Positions 44,977 through 57,375 of a stretch of DNA of 64,000 nucleotides are shown piece by piece; position 1 is the first letter of the stretch, and the number at the start of each line of letters is the position of its first letter. The position numbers and the translations under genes are program-made. The stretch covers positions 583,001-647,000 of the forward strand of contig JABYQN010000009.1 of the NCBI GenBank assembly GCA_022606135.1, written 5' to 3'. The notes under the pieces were generated by a model that ran no database searches, had not been told where the DNA came from, and saw only the letters and a list, made by a program, of their open reading frames with translations. The stretch is from Fomes fomentarius. Its lineage: Eukaryota > Basidiomycota > Agaricomycetes > Polyporales > Polyporaceae.

Positions 44977-46486
44977 GGCTACCCTGGGCACGCTGAACTG
45001 TGACTAGTGCACCAAACGAGCCCGGAGAACAGGATGTCGGAGAGAGAACGTCGACGTCGGGGACGGGATGGTGGGGGTGCTGGAAAGAGAGGAGGTGGTG
45101 TTTTGTGGACCAAAGAGAATGGAAGGCGGGCACGAGGAGACGTTCTTCCGCTCCTTTTTTTGCAGGCCATGGTCCTCGTTGAGAAGATAAGCCACAAGGT
45201 TCGCAATCATCATCGGCGTTGCAAAGTTCAACCCATATGGTGCACGGGGTCCCTCCCCCACTTGGACACTTCCGGCATCAGCGCCTCTACACTCCAATAG
45301 CATTAATATTGTTGGGTCACCCAACGTCAGGTCAGTATGCCACCGACCAGCCTGGACCTGCCAGACACCGACGCCCTCGTCGTCTCGGTCTCACAGCTGC
45401 CCATCGCACGAAACATTCCTCGCGCTGCAGCCAGACAGCGGCATGACCAGCCGGCCTCGGGCTGGCCGCCTCATGCTGTTTTGCCGGCCCCTGTCAGTGC
45501 AGGCGCAACGGCGGCCGCATTTCATGGAACAAGAACAAGCACCCGCATCGAATATTGAACCAGCACGGCGGGTGACAGTGCATGGACGCAGCTAGAGCAT
45601 GGGAAGCACTCGCCATTATTATTACGGCCTCGAAGGCCGCCCCGACGAGACATTGCCATTATATGGAAACTACTGGGGCCCCCGACTTCGGGTAGACGTG
45701 GGATTACAGCGGGTCGGCATGACATCCAGCCAGGGCCAGCTGCATCTGATGGGCCATAGGGAAAATGCGAAGGGCTGAGTGCGGGCGCAGCTGGGATTCG
45801 GACGAGAGTTGCGCCGCAATTTGGAGCCATGGGCAGAGGGAAAGTGTGACGTCAATCTTTACGAGCGGCGTTGCTACATATTGCAAGATGGCAAGATGGC
45901 CATTGGTTCCGGGGTCCTACCTAGCGAAAATGAAAGCTTCTTAATATGGTAAATAAGGTGCCTGTGACGTATGTGTCTACGACAATTTGACTGCGTGATT
46001 GTGTACGTCGGCACACTCAGCTCGCAGGTTGCGACGGCGTGAGGGATGGAGAGATCAGCAGGGAGGAAGGGGAGACCTGAGGCTGGTGGGGTGCTCCGGG
46101 GAAGAATAGCAGCTGGATTTGGACGGGGTGACCAGGGGGACCCGAATGAAAACGGACAAACGCCCCATCGAAAAAGTAACTCCGAGCAGAGGCGCTTAAG
46201 ACTGGATCGTGTACGGACGATAAGCTCTCCGGTGGCTGTCCGGATATTGTCGAATTTCGAGGAAAAGTGCCCCAACTGCTTGATTGAACAAGTGCCACAA
46301 TATTACACGCAGCATGCTGCCCTGCCCGACCGTCCGTCGCCGACTCTTCCTCTTTACCTCCACCTTTCGCGCCTCGCACCCAAAACCGTCCCTCGTCCTT
46401 CCTCCTCATCGTTGTCCTCGAACTCTCCCTTCCTAGGCGGCCTCCCTTCGTAGCCCCGCCTTGTCGCTCCTTGTCACGGAACCCCG
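44977..46486. other. Divergent promoter spacer between the KRE6-like gene and GT2-B
   Basis: About 1.5 kb shared upstream region. No supported gene; the open frames are unspliced and unlike known proteins. The final ~150 bp are C/T-rich 5' UTR-like sequence before the GT2-B ATG. Confidence 0.5.
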
Positions 46487-49400
46487 ATGGATTACGACCG
46501 CTACGACGCCTTCCTCCATCATATCTTCAAGCAGACCCAAGGCGACGCCTGGTTCCGCCCCAATGAGGACAACATCGCAGTCGGCGTAGCCCTACGCGTC
46601 GAGAATGGCGAGTATCGTGTCTTTCCGTACGAGAACCTCGGCCTGGAGCCCTTCGAGGCTGCTGTCCGTGTCCTGAACCCTGCCGTCGCCGTCAAGGTGC
46701 GCAGCGCTGCGGTCCACGCTGCCTTCTCCGAAGTGTGAGTCCATATCAGTCAATTACAATAGATACGGGAGTGCTCACTCAACATGCGTTTCGCAGAGGA
46801 CCGGAGGACAGCTCCATTTACATAGACGCGAACACCCGCATCCAGATCCTGGACACTATGGTTGATCTGCCGACTGCCGACAAGGAGCAGAGCGCCGCGT
46901 TCATTGTGAGTGTCCTTCGACGTGTTTTGATCGCTCTGCTGCACGTTTCCGCCCCTACACATTGTCCGGGTGCGGCCATGGTGCGACGCGACATGACAAT
47001 GAACCCGCGCAGGCCTGGGACGGGCTGTGTTCTGCTCATGTCCGTGCAAACGTTGTTCGCGCGCATACCCGTCGCCGCTTGTGCACAAGTTCAAGTTGAA
47101 GGTTGCATTGAGTCCGAATCACGCGGATTGCTGTGTCGTGTCGATCTCGGCGCATGCCGGGCGCGAAACTGCCTAACTGGGCTTTCCCGCGCCTTGGCCG
47201 GCGCAGCGGAGCGGGTCATCCTAGCGAAGCTCTATATAGCCACTATTACCTCGACCGTCTCGGGTCCCTACGCAACTCTATATCGCGATTTTACATCTGG
47301 AGCCAGGCTGGCCATGATGGCGCTTGAGCGTGCCTTTCTATTGCCACGGCTGCATTGCAGACTGGTTTTCGCACGAGTACGATAGCTGACTTCAAGTTTC
47401 TTGTGATTTTCCAGCGTGACGAGAGGACGTTGGTAGCGTGGTCGGACTCCATAGATACTATCATCCCCATTTGCCACGACTTTGAGGAACGCCTCATCAA
47501 GCTCCTTTGGCGTTCCCGTCCAGGCGCTTTTCCCGGTTCTCACCCGACAAGTTCGAACAGCCATCTGGCGAGTGTTGCTGGTACGTCTTCTTTTTACTCA
47601 CGCGCCCCTTCTTCTCCGTCTCTCCATCGCAATTAGAGACTAAGGGGATATGTGGCTCTGGGATGGAACACTTCTAGCCTGTTCATAACGGGCGAAGACG
47701 TCCGCTTCGGCTCAGTTTCTGGTGTTCTACTGGATCTTCCTCACGGACATTGCCCTCACCTTTCATTTCAATCCTTCACATCTACTATTGAACTTCGTAT
47801 ATCTCGTGCGTACTGAATGTCGGCGTGCTCATTGCAGGATCTCTCTCTGGACACTCCCTACAGCAGATCAATACACGCCTCTCAAGTAGTCAGCTCCGGC
47901 GCAACTCTCTTGCAGCGGCGTCAGGCTTGGGTACGCCGAATGTACCCGGGACTCCGCGCGGAGTATTCATTGGTTCGGGTGGCGTGCTCGGCATGAGCGT
48001 CGAAGAGCTTGCCCTTGACGAGAAGGATGGTGCGGCAGTGAAGGAGTCGACGGCTTCTGGAAGCAGGACGACTAAGACAAAGCGGACATGGTGGGGCGGA
48101 AAGAAGACCGTCACAACGAGCGAAGTGTCCAGTAGCGTCGCCGATACGTATACGGATGTCGAGGCCGGCCCGGAGCCGAGAAGACCCATGCTGCTTGCAC
48201 CGATCTACAACGGATTGGCAGCGGGCCTCAGTGTATGTGAGTGTTTTCCCAGCGTAACTCTGATAGCATGTCTAGGTGGACTGACGAATTGATGACAGTC
48301 TTCATCGGAAACGGTATCAGCATCCTACTGGAAGAAGTGCGGCTCGACGGTAACTTCATCCGTTTCGCGTTATGCGCAGTCTGCCCGCTTTTCTTCTGCG
48401 TCTCTTTGGTACGTCCTCTATTGTAGCATCATGATCGGTGACTTCGCTGATCGCCTCTCTGCAGTTCTTCACCCTCCAGATCGTCCAGAATGTATCTATG
48501 TGCATTGGTCCTATTGCGCAGTATCACCGTAACTCCAAGTACTACTCTGCGGTGAAGCCTCGTCCGAACAAGTTCGTTGATAATCACCTTCCGCATATCA
48601 CCATTCAGATGCCGGTGTACAAGGAAAGCTTGGAGACTGTCTTGTAAGTTCCTCTTCTGAGCTCGCCAAACTCGGACATTGATGTCGGGTCTAGGGCGCC
48701 TTCTATCGAGTCCCTGAAGAAGGCCATGCAGACGTATGCTCGGCAAGGCGGCACATCCACTATCTTCATCAACGACGATGGTCTTCGTCTGCTCCCAGTC
48801 GAAGAGCGCGATGTGCGCATCCTCTTCTATGCGAACCACGGTATCGGCTGGGTTGCGCGCCCGAAGCACGATGACTCGCCCGAGGGCTTCAAACGTGCCG
48901 GGCGGTTCAAAAAGGCGTCGAACATGAATTACGGACTCTCGCTCTCATTGAAGGCTGAAAAGCACCTCGCGGACCTCCGAGCGCGCGACAAGAGCCGGTC
49001 GTCGGAGGCCCGTACGAGCATCACGAGCCCGCATGGCGTTAGCGAGGAGATGCGCTTTGGGATGCAGTACCGGAACCACGACGGCGAGGACCAGGGCGTC
49101 CTCAACCAGGGCTACGGCCAACGCATGCGTGCCGCGAGTGATTCGGGTTCGCAGTCGGTCGACGAGTGGGAGGACCTTGAAGAGAGGGCGCTCCAGATGG
49201 CGATCGACGAGGTGTATGAAGCGAGCGGGCGTCGATTCAGGCCTTGGGCTGCTAATGGACGCGCGTGCCGCATGGGCGAGATCGTTCTTATCGTCGACTC
49301 CGATACTATCGTGCCTGAGGACTGCTTGAGGGACGCGGCGCGTGAGATGACTGAGTGCCCGACCGTGGCTATCATTCAGCACGAGTCGGACGTCATGCAG

Positions 49401-50783
49401 GTCGCACACCACTACTTTGAGAACGGCATCGCGTACTTCACAAGGAGGATCAACAAGTGTATCTCGTTCAGTGAGTATCCCTGTCGCCGAGTACACGTTG
49501 TCCTTAGACTGCTGACACTCGATCGTAGGTTGTGCAAACGGTGAGATTGCGCCATTCGTCGGACACAATGCGTTCCTCCGGTGGAAAGCTCTCCAGGATG
49601 CGGCGTTCATCGACCCTGCTGATGGGCAGGAGAAGATCTGGTCCGAGTCAAACGTGTCTGAGGACTTCGACATGGCGTTGCGTTTGCAGATGCGCGGGTA
49701 TATCATCCGGTGGGCGACGTACTCGCTGGGCGGCTTCAAGGAGGGTGTCTCGCTCACGGTAGACGATGAGTTGAATCGCTGGCAGAAATACGCCTATGGT
49801 AAGTCCTTGACCTGGCGCTCTAGTGGTATTGTACTTATGTGGGTTTATAGGATGTAACGAGCTGCTGTTCAACCCGTTCGTCCAGTGGTGGCGGAAGGGT
49901 CCAATCGCGCACCAGATTCACAAATTCTTGTGGTCGAATGCGCCACTACATTACAAGTTCTCCATGATGGCGTACATGTTCTCTTACTGTGAGCACACCT
50001 CGCTAGTGCTGACGCCATATGCTGACGGTTGTTATTTGCAGACGGTATCGCCGCGGCGATCACTATCGGTTTGTTGAACTACATCCTCCTCGGCTTCCAG
50101 TTCCCTGTGGACGGCTTTTATATGCACAGCTTCGAGATCTGGCTCGCTACTACAGTGGTATTCTACGGCTCTGGAAATGTCGGTTTCACTCTCCTCCAGT
50201 ACCGCCTTGGCGAGAAGTCGATTGTGAGTGACATCCGGCTCCATACATACTGAGCCGCATGAGATGCTGAACGACTACCACAGGTGTCGGCCTTCATTGA
50301 GAATCTCATCTGGGTGCCTTTCTTGTATGTCCCTTCTGCGCACTATCACATTCCGCTCCGGTTTATGACATTGTCTCTTAGCTTCTTCTTCTTTGGCGGT
50401 CTCTCCATCCCGGTGTCTCAGGCACTCCTCGCACACTGCTTCTCGTACAACATCACTTGGGGTGCGACGAAGAAGGAGGTCGAACGATCCAATTTCTTCA
50501 AGGAGGTTCCCAAGATCTTCAAGCGTTTCTGGTTCTCGTGGCTGATATCGTGGACTGTCCTCGCCGGCATGGTCATCCTTAGCACGCCGCTTGTTCCGAT
50601 CGAGTGGCGCATAGATGGCTCCGCGTGGGCTGTAATATTCCCCTTGGCCATTGTGGTTGGCTGCCATATCCTCTTCCCGGTTCGTGTCTCCTTTGATTGT
50701 TGCGAGGGGAGTGCGTGTGCTGACCTACTTTCGTGTTGCTTTAGATCGTCCTTAACCCATGGTTGATGATCTTCTCGTACTGA
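46487..50783 (+). CDS. GT2-B: paralogue of GT2-A, membrane glycosyltransferase family 2
   Basis: It has the same exon order and phases as GT2-A and nearly the same sequence in the catalytic and membrane parts. Motifs are FINDDGL, VDSDTIVPED, SEDFDMALRL and LNRWQKYAYG, and the end is NPWLMIFSY. The N-terminus MDYDRYDAFLHHIFKQTQGD matches GT2-A. It differs in a longer variable segment (residues ~190-290, with KTKRTWWGGKKTV) and in the charged linker before the D-x-D block. One intron (about 46905-47414) is ~510 nt, far longer than the rest. All joints checked keep the frame, so both paralogues look active. Their placement around a KRE6-type gene suggests shared work in wall polysaccharide synthesis, which is an inference. 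Confidence 0.87.
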
Positions 50784-51960
50784 ACAACTCACATGCATAT
50801 GGACTTGACCCTTTGCTCGCATGCCCTCTATACCACCACCATACCTGAACACGGACGAGCGCGTACTCATTGCTACTACTCATGGACACTCAACTACGCT
50901 CTTTTGCTTCCGCGCGCGGGTCGCTCGTTAGAAGTATGGTATGTGTCGGTCCTCATGAGGAGGGCGTGCGTACGTGTACATGCTCTTTCGTGCACTCGGT
51001 GCGCGGCTCCCTACCTAGTATATTGCTCGGCCCTAAGACCCTCACGGTACTATGCCCACAGTGCACGGACTGTTCTATGACCGCTGTTTACCTCCCCTTC
51101 CCCTACCCCCAACCTCGACGCAACCATCCCAGACACAACTCCATTCCCACCCTATCAACCGCTGCTATACATACATGGATGTTGCAACCTTGTTGCCACG
51201 TTTCTTGCTTTACGTTGCCTGTGTACTCTTGCTCTTGTATGTAGCTGCACTCACGAACGCTCGTTACATAGACCCTCGCTTCGAATGCTCATGATCTGCG
51301 AGTGTGTGCGCAGGAGCTACTTCTGTCTCGGGACACGCTTGGAGCGTGCCAACTCAAATTGCAAGCTCCGTCCAACACATGCTCTACGCGACCCACGGTG
51401 AGAAGCAAGAAGAACTGTGGGTGTGACCTCCGCGTCACAAACCTAGCAATTGACTGTGCAAACTGATGCAAGTCGGGCCTGGTAAGCACCAAAAAGAAAA
51501 GAAAAAAGAAAAACTGGGAAATGCTGTTGTCAATTCGAACTGTTGAGGGATATGTATGGACGTGAGTCGGAACTCCATAGGCTGAAGGGATTGACACCAC
51601 TGGCAGGGCGACTCAGCGATCCCGCTGCACTGCGTGCTGCGCTAGCCACTGCACGTAGACCATGTGTGGCAACGCTGGATACCAGCCGTTGGCAGCATCG
51701 AAAAGTCGTGGAACTCGAGTCCCGAAATGAAAGAGGAGATGACCGAATTCGAACATAGGTACTCCAAGCACTCCTTCATTTGAGAACGATGTGCCTTACC
51801 ACGCCATACCTACGAATGAATATAATTCCACGCAAGAGATCTTTGTAGATCATTTGAAGTCTCACTAACGACGAGTTAGATTGTTCGAAAACACGAGGCG
51901 GGTTGCTATGAATACAAGAGTCTATTACACAGATAGGAGTCCGGTCAACCACGACGCTGT
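50784..51960. other. 3' intergenic region between GT2-B and SP2
   Basis: About 1.2 kb with no supported gene. There is an A-rich run at about 51489-51515. The genes on either side converge here. Confidence 0.5.
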
Positions 51961-52333
51961 TTAGCGGACACCCGGCAGGCCCTGGCCTGTGCGCAAATGA
52001 CACGATGATAAGTATGAGCAACGAGGGTGGCTGATGAACAATGTCGTGTAAGCACGCACCCTCCTTCTTGCGGAACTGCTTGTTCGCGAAGTCACCTGCC
52101 TTGTCGGCGTTGTTCTGGCTCTGTAGGGTGAAGCCGGTGACGGTCAATCGCGACGCCGGACTACAACGGAAATGATAGGTACGCACGACGTTGACGCCGA
52201 GCTTTTTGCCAGCCGCAGAGAGGCCCTTGTCGAGCCAGTCGGGCTGCTCCATACTGCCGGATTGCTGCTGGGGCTGACCAGTCTGTCCGGATTGCGTGTT
52301 CGAGCTCTGGTCACCGAGGTTGTTGGACTGCAT
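51961..52333 (-). CDS. Small hydrophilic conserved protein SP2 (paralogue of SP1)
   Basis: Exons 52187-52333, 52060-52120 and 51961-51986 give 77 aa. The protein begins MQSNNLGDQSSNTQSGQ, has DWLDKGLSAAGKKLGVNV, then DKAGDFANKQFRKKEG, and ends GQGLPGVR. Exons 2 and 3 have exactly the same lengths (61 and 26 nt) and phases as in SP1. An in-frame ATG at 52387 exists, but it lies only ~8 bp from the TATA box, so transcription should start inside that stretch and 52333 is the better start. Function unknown; soluble, Gln/Ser-rich N-terminus. Confidence 0.8.
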
Positions 52334-52393
52334 GATTGTCGAGTATGAGTGGGGGTGATGATACTTAATCAGTTGACTCTTGGCCATCGCATG

Positions 52394-52402
52394 CCTTATA
52401 TC
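52394..52402 (-). promoter_or_regulatory. TATA box of SP2
   Basis: GATATAAGG on the minus strand, ~61 bp before the ATG at 52333. It decides the start choice for SP2. Confidence 0.55.
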
Positions 52403-53913
52403 CTGCGTCGGACGCGGGCTGACGTCAGTGACTGCTCATCGCCTATGGGTGACCTACATTCTCACACCTGGAGCAAGAGTTGGAACTAGGCCTCGGATAA
52501 AATGGAGTGAGAGAGGGGTACGGGGAAACGGCGCGGTGACATGACGACGAGTGACGTTTGAATAGCATGACAGGTAGTCCTGCCGGTGCCTTCCCTTGCT
52601 GCTTCTATGGTCTCTTACACGGGGACTCGCGGCCGAGGACAGATCTCGTTGGGAGAGTCAGGCACTCTGAGATGACCTCGGTCACGCACTGCGAAGTTAG
52701 GTCTATGAACTCTACACTTGGATACGGAGTGTCCTCCAATTGCAAGTAGCAACCCCAACGGACGTTGTGATTCTGGCCGGTGACGAGCTTTTTTCCGAGA
52801 ACTATGGGAAGAGAGAACGTATGCTTGCAGGAAATTGAGGGTTTGGAAGAAAGCACAACAGCACACCAGTTACGGGGATGTGCACAGGCGGAGAGCTGTC
52901 GAATCAAAACGTCTGCCTATCACTCCCCCCGGTTCAAGTTTGACAGAAAGCTCTCGGTTGGTACGTGGGTGAGGGCGGCGTAGGACTCAGTGACTCCCTG
53001 CTTGAGCGAGCCACAACATCCGGGATTCCTTGCGACTCCATAAGAAGGCTTTAGTTGGCTTGGTGAATCTCCCAAGCCATCCCACCGTGTCCCACATGGG
53101 GGCCGTCTATATTGCGCTTCCTTGCGTACACCAATCAAGGAGCGGGTTGAATAGAAGCCATGGTCAGAGGATGGTGGAGAGTAGAAGAAGAGGACCTCAG
53201 CGGCCTCCGTCGCGCAAGACGCGCATTACATTACGTAATATGTTAGCCGCGCCGAGATTTCCGGTGTCTACAGAAGGCAGAGAACATGATCTGTCTCCGA
53301 GTTCCTACTCAAGATCGGACCCGCTTACTACCCTTCACGGACCTCAGCGTAATCCTCATGAATTGTCAGACAAACGCTATATCACGGCACATATCGTATG
53401 AATGGTGCGCGAAGACCATCGATATCGCTGTGCTCTGGCAAAGAAGGTGGATTGCGTTCAAGTTGCTCCAACTCCAAAGATCACCGCCTTCAATCGCAAT
53501 CGGATCCACGTGAGTCCTCCGTGAAGTCGGTTTGCAAACTTGTGTCATGGCTCACCCGCATTTTGTCACTGTAGAAAGGATTTTTGATAACACACTGTTG
53601 CACGAGTCTATCAGCACAAGGTAAGTTCAAGTCACACTAGCGGTTCGACTATGCCGGGTGATGTAAAAGACTGCGGCAGGAGGATGTGATTGATGTGAGC
53701 ACTTTCGCCTGACTCTACAGAACTAACATACGTACTTTGGGTTGGTGAGAATACTCAGTGAGCATTCAACGTCTACTTCAGTCATGTCTTTGTGCTGTAC
53801 TTGCTGCGGAAGAGAACACGGGACAGACCTGGTGAACCTACCAATAGAATATAGAGATGCAGGTCAGTGGCTTGCAGATGGCTTCCTGAGAATGACTGAT
53901 GTGCGGCGTAGCA
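52403..53913. other. Intergenic, no gene seen
   Basis: About 1.5 kb upstream of SP2 and of the reductase relic. Open frames are short and unsupported. No repeats were recognised. Confidence 0.45.
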
Positions 53914-54170
53914 CTCCGGCTGCATGGAGCCCTCCGCTCCCTGGCCATGAGGCCGTTTCACAGGCCCTGGATGAGAGCAGCTGGAACGCTGGAGGCAGTC
54001 CGCACTAAAGGCGGCGCGGTTAACGAAGTGGGTAAAGTGTTCCGCGTGGAGGGCGTTGCTCGGGAGCTGTACGAAAGCGAGAAGGCGAAGGGCGACGTTG
54101 GGTGGGAGCTCGTGGTGCTCACCGCCGCTAGGGCTTTCGGCTCCATGTTGTACTCTATGGAGTAAGTCGC
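53914..54170 (+). pseudogene. Relic of an extended-SDR reductase
   Basis: In one frame STPAAWSPPLPGHEAV and LDESSWN match the intact reductase's STATVWDGPPDP and FEESSWN. After a frame change, RELYESEKAKGDVGWELVVL and TAARAFGSMLYSME match its ERALWEAVEQE...GWDLVTL and NPARVIGPMLHEA. The YxxxK segment and both ends are missing. It lies ~340 bp upstream of the intact gene in the same orientation, the decayed end of a tandem duplication. Confidence 0.8.
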
Positions 54171-54509
54171 CCCACATCATGAGCAGGCTCCAGCTGGAGT
54201 GGGTGGTAGTGGGGCAGAACGACGTCTAAACACCTCACTATCAATTCAGATGTGTACCCTGCGAAATATCCCAACGCACAGTGATCACGTCACCCTATGC
54301 AGAATCGGTCAAGTCCCTATAATCTCCCCGATTGAAGCGAGGGGAAGCTTTCGATGACAGCTTCGATGTCTACTATCAAGGACGAAGGGGGGTATGGCGT
54401 GAGGATGCGAATCTTGACCACCTCACAAACTTGTTGAGTAAACAGCTTGAAGGGCGTTGATTTGTCTATATATCATCAAATGTCGCTCACAGGGTCCCGA
54501 CTCGCGACA
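54171..54509. other. Upstream region of the intact reductase
   Basis: About 340 bp presumed to hold the promoter; TATATATC-like sequence occurs at 54468-54475, ~40 bp before the ATG. Confidence 0.45.
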
Positions 54510-55747
54510 ATGCCTCCGATAACTTCTGGAAAAATCCTGCTCACAGGCGCAAACGGTTTCATTGCTGTATGGGTCATCCAAGATCTCCTCGAGCACGGGT
54601 TTGGGGTGCGCGGTACCGTGCGCTCTGAGTCCAGGGCCGGGCATCTGCGCGAATTGTTCAAGCCATACGGCGATAGATTCGAGGTGGTCATCGTTGATGA
54701 TATCACGAAGGTGAGCATACCACTACCGGTCGTCAATTGATACTTTACCTCTCCTGACAGGAAGGCGCATTCGACACGGCCCTCTCAGGCGTTGATGCCG
54801 TCGTGCACAACGCCTCTCCAGTCATATTGGACTCCACAGGCCCGCCTGAAGAGCTCATTCTTCCAGCAGTGAACGGAACGAAGAGCATCCTATCGAGTGT
54901 ACTCAAGGCCCCATACCGCACTTCGATCAAGCGCGTTCTCTACCTCTCATCCACGGCAACCGTATGGGATGGCCCCCCAGACCCCAAGACTGGCTACTTG
55001 CGAGGATTCGAGGAAAGCTCTTGGAACAAGTACTCCCTCGAACAAATCCGCAAGAGAGGAACGAGCGTAGCGGGATTGGATAAGTACCGTGCTGGCAAGA
55101 CATTGGCAGAGCGTGCGTTGTGGGAGGCAGTCGAGCAGGAGAAGAATGGAGAAGGCGAAGGTATAGGCGAACTTGGGTGGGACCTAGTCACCTTGAACCC
55201 GGCGCGCGTGATTGGCCCAATGTTGCACGAGGCTCCAACGCCCGAACGCTTCAGCGCAATCCCAAAAGAATGGTACGACCGCGTCGTCAAGCGCGACATG
55301 CAGGAGGATTCGCTGACGAAGAATATGTACGTCTTCACTTTTGGCAATCGACGTGAAGAGTCTGCTAAAACATTGCGTTGACTGGCAGATACGACTTTGT
55401 GGACGTACGTGACCTTGCCCGCGCCCATGTCTTGGCCATCACCCTTCCCGAGGCGGGTGGGGAGCGTTTCTTGATTAGCGGGCACTCCTCTGTCTGGCAG
55501 CAGTTTGGTGAGTGAGTACATTGAGGCTGATCGAGTCTTTACTCAATGGATCGAATGTGTAGTCGATGAAGCACGTCGATATTCCAAGGCGATACCGGCG
55601 GGAGAGTCGTATCAGTTGGAAGATGCAATATATGTCGACCGATACGACTCGACGAAGAGTCGGAAGATGCTTGGTCTTACTTATCGCCCACTAGAGGAGA
55701 CGACGAAGGATATTGTCGAGGATCTGCAGAGGAGGGGATGGCTGTAA
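54510..55747 (+). CDS. NAD(P)-dependent extended-SDR reductase (dihydroflavonol/cinnamoyl-CoA/aldehyde reductase-like)
   Basis: Exons 54510-54710, 54761-55326, 55389-55507 and 55563-55747 give 356 aa. The Rossmann start is KILLTGANGFIAVWVIQDLL; the last Gly of TGxxGxxG is Ala, which is tolerated in this group. VRSESRAGHL suggests NADP preference. Then come SSTATVW (catalytic Ser/Thr region) and DKYRAGK, the YxxxK pair. VDVRDLARAHVLAI and the C-terminal KSRKMLGLTYRPLEETTKDI complete the family pattern. It likely reduces an aldehyde or ketone; substrate unknown. It is the only clearly intact canonical member of a local cluster of four. Confidence 0.9.
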
Positions 55748-56330
55748 GAGCCTGTTGGAGAAACACTGGAACTGCGACATCACGTGACCGTGTCTTTGTT
55801 ACTGTACCAGCGGCGCTACTCAGCGTCCAGACTCGATGCCATGAACTGTGTTCTGCTTGCTGCCTTCACTTCATACGTACCGTGTACCCCGACTCAGCAT
55901 AATCTAGGGGTGTCGCATGCTTGATCTCGAAGCCAAGGGTGCCAGACAGTACCAGTGTTCAAGGTAAGCAACCCGGGTCGCGCAGCCTAGGCTCGAAGGG
56001 CGATAGCCCTTGGACCTCCCCAAAAACCCATATGTGTGAGGCTCAAAGTCAGACGAACCGCTGGGAAAGAACAAGTACTACCGCCGTCGTAGCCTGAGGT
56101 CGACCCCTTAGCCGTGATTGCATGTTTCGTGACTGAATAGATCACCGAGGACTACTGTATAGGCCGCGGCGCAGTGTTCCTCCTCCGACACGTACATATG
56201 CGCCTTTAGGTGGGTACGAGTACCCAATCCTGACTTACGCTCCCCTCACCCACATCCTCTTGTTTGCGCATTCAACCATAAGTCCATTTGCGACCCCCGC
56301 TCATATTCGTAGGTTTATGCAATCACTTCT
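55748..56330. other. Intergenic, no gene seen
   Basis: Spacer of ~580 bp between the intact reductase and its pseudogene. Nothing recognisable. Confidence 0.45.
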
Positions 56331-57060
56331 AGCAAGATCTCGTCTCCAGCGCAAACGTATACATCATTGCATGGGTCTCGATGGACCTACTGGAGAGAGG
56401 CTACTCCGTGTGGGCCACGGTGCGCTCCGAGAGCAAGGCAGGTTACCTGCGCGACTACTTCAAGGTGTTCGGAGACAAGTATAAGCTTGTCATTGTGGAC
56501 GACAATACCAAGGTATGCATGCTCCCCGTTACATGGCATGCAGCTCATGCGTACCCAATCCCTCTTATGTGTTTAGGACGGCGCATTTGACGACGTGACG
56601 TGACGACTGACATCGACGCTATCCTGCGCATCGCCTCGCCCGTGCACGCGACCGTCGCGCATCCAGACAAGATCGTCGGGCCCACAGCGCAGGGCACGAC
56701 GAGCAGTCTCTTCAGCACTCTTCAGAACAAATTCTCCGTCAAGCGCGTCTTCGTCATAGTCTCTGTCGCCGCAATCCTCCTGGGCCCGTCCCCAGCCAGC
56801 CGAGCACGACACAGATCGAGAAGTCGGTCGCGCATGGGCGCAAGAAGGGGCCGGACTCGGACAAGATGCACATGAACCGCGCAAGCAAGAAGCTCGCGGA
56901 GCGGGCGGTATCGGACCTTGTTGAGGAGCATAATAAGGAGATTGGGATCTGGCGACATGGCCTGGTGGTGCATGAAGCGCCGTCTTTGGAGACCTTTGAA
57001 GGCACGCAGAGTCAGTGGTACGATGCGGTGAAGAGTGATGCGTTGTCCAAGGCTGGGTGA
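56331..57060 (+). pseudogene. Broken copy of the extended-SDR reductase
   Basis: The first exon reads SNVYIIAWVSMDLLERGY and VRSESKAGYLRDYFKVFG up to DDNTK, with an intact intron 1 at the same place as the intact gene. The TGANGF loop is already damaged. After DGAFDDV a stop interrupts the frame. Later pieces (SVKRVFVIVS, NRASKKLAERAVSDLVEEHN, SQWYDAVKSDALSKAG) lie in other frames, and the block around NPARVIGP is deleted. No product with a working active site can be made. Confidence 0.82.
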
Positions 57061-57375
57061 GTACATCCAATTTTCAGCAGAACGAATTGAGGTAGTTGAA
57101 CATCTGTGCAGCGCTTAGCTTGGATGGTTGTCCGCGACATCGCGCATGCGCACGCTCTAGGTGCCCAGAACATATTTCGCTTCTGCATGTTAATTACAAA
57201 GAGTAGGTCAGGTGTGATGTAGGGGTAAGTACTGGTACAAATTCGGAATTCAACGTGCCAGTCACATCCATGTACTGACCCTCGAGCACTTGACATCTGG
57301 GACTTCAGGCGAAATCTAGTGGAACTCGCACCATAATACTAGCTTGGTTCAGATGATCTCGAGCTCGGATCTAAT
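57061..57375. other. 3' intergenic spacer, nothing seen
   Basis: About 315 bp between the pseudogene and the end of the minus-strand reductase. Confidence 0.45.

Noticed and set aside
45004..45324. Minus-strand ORF upstream of the KRE6-like gene
   Set aside because: It overlaps the expected 5' UTR and promoter and has no domain-like sequence.
33641..50783. Calling the two GT2 proteins chitin synthases
   Set aside because: The chitin synthase signatures EDR-L and QRRRW are absent. The motifs are SEDFD and INRW/LNRW, so only a general GT2 call is supported.
52334..52387. The upstream ATG of SP2 at 52387
   Set aside because: It lies ~8 bp from the TATA box, so it would be at or before the transcription start; SP1 also has a short leader and no matching extension.
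55950..56110. Possible tRNA or structured RNA (GGGCGATAGCCC hairpin-like sequence)
   Set aside because: No cloverleaf arms or B-box consensus could be drawn; a tRNAscan-type search would settle it.
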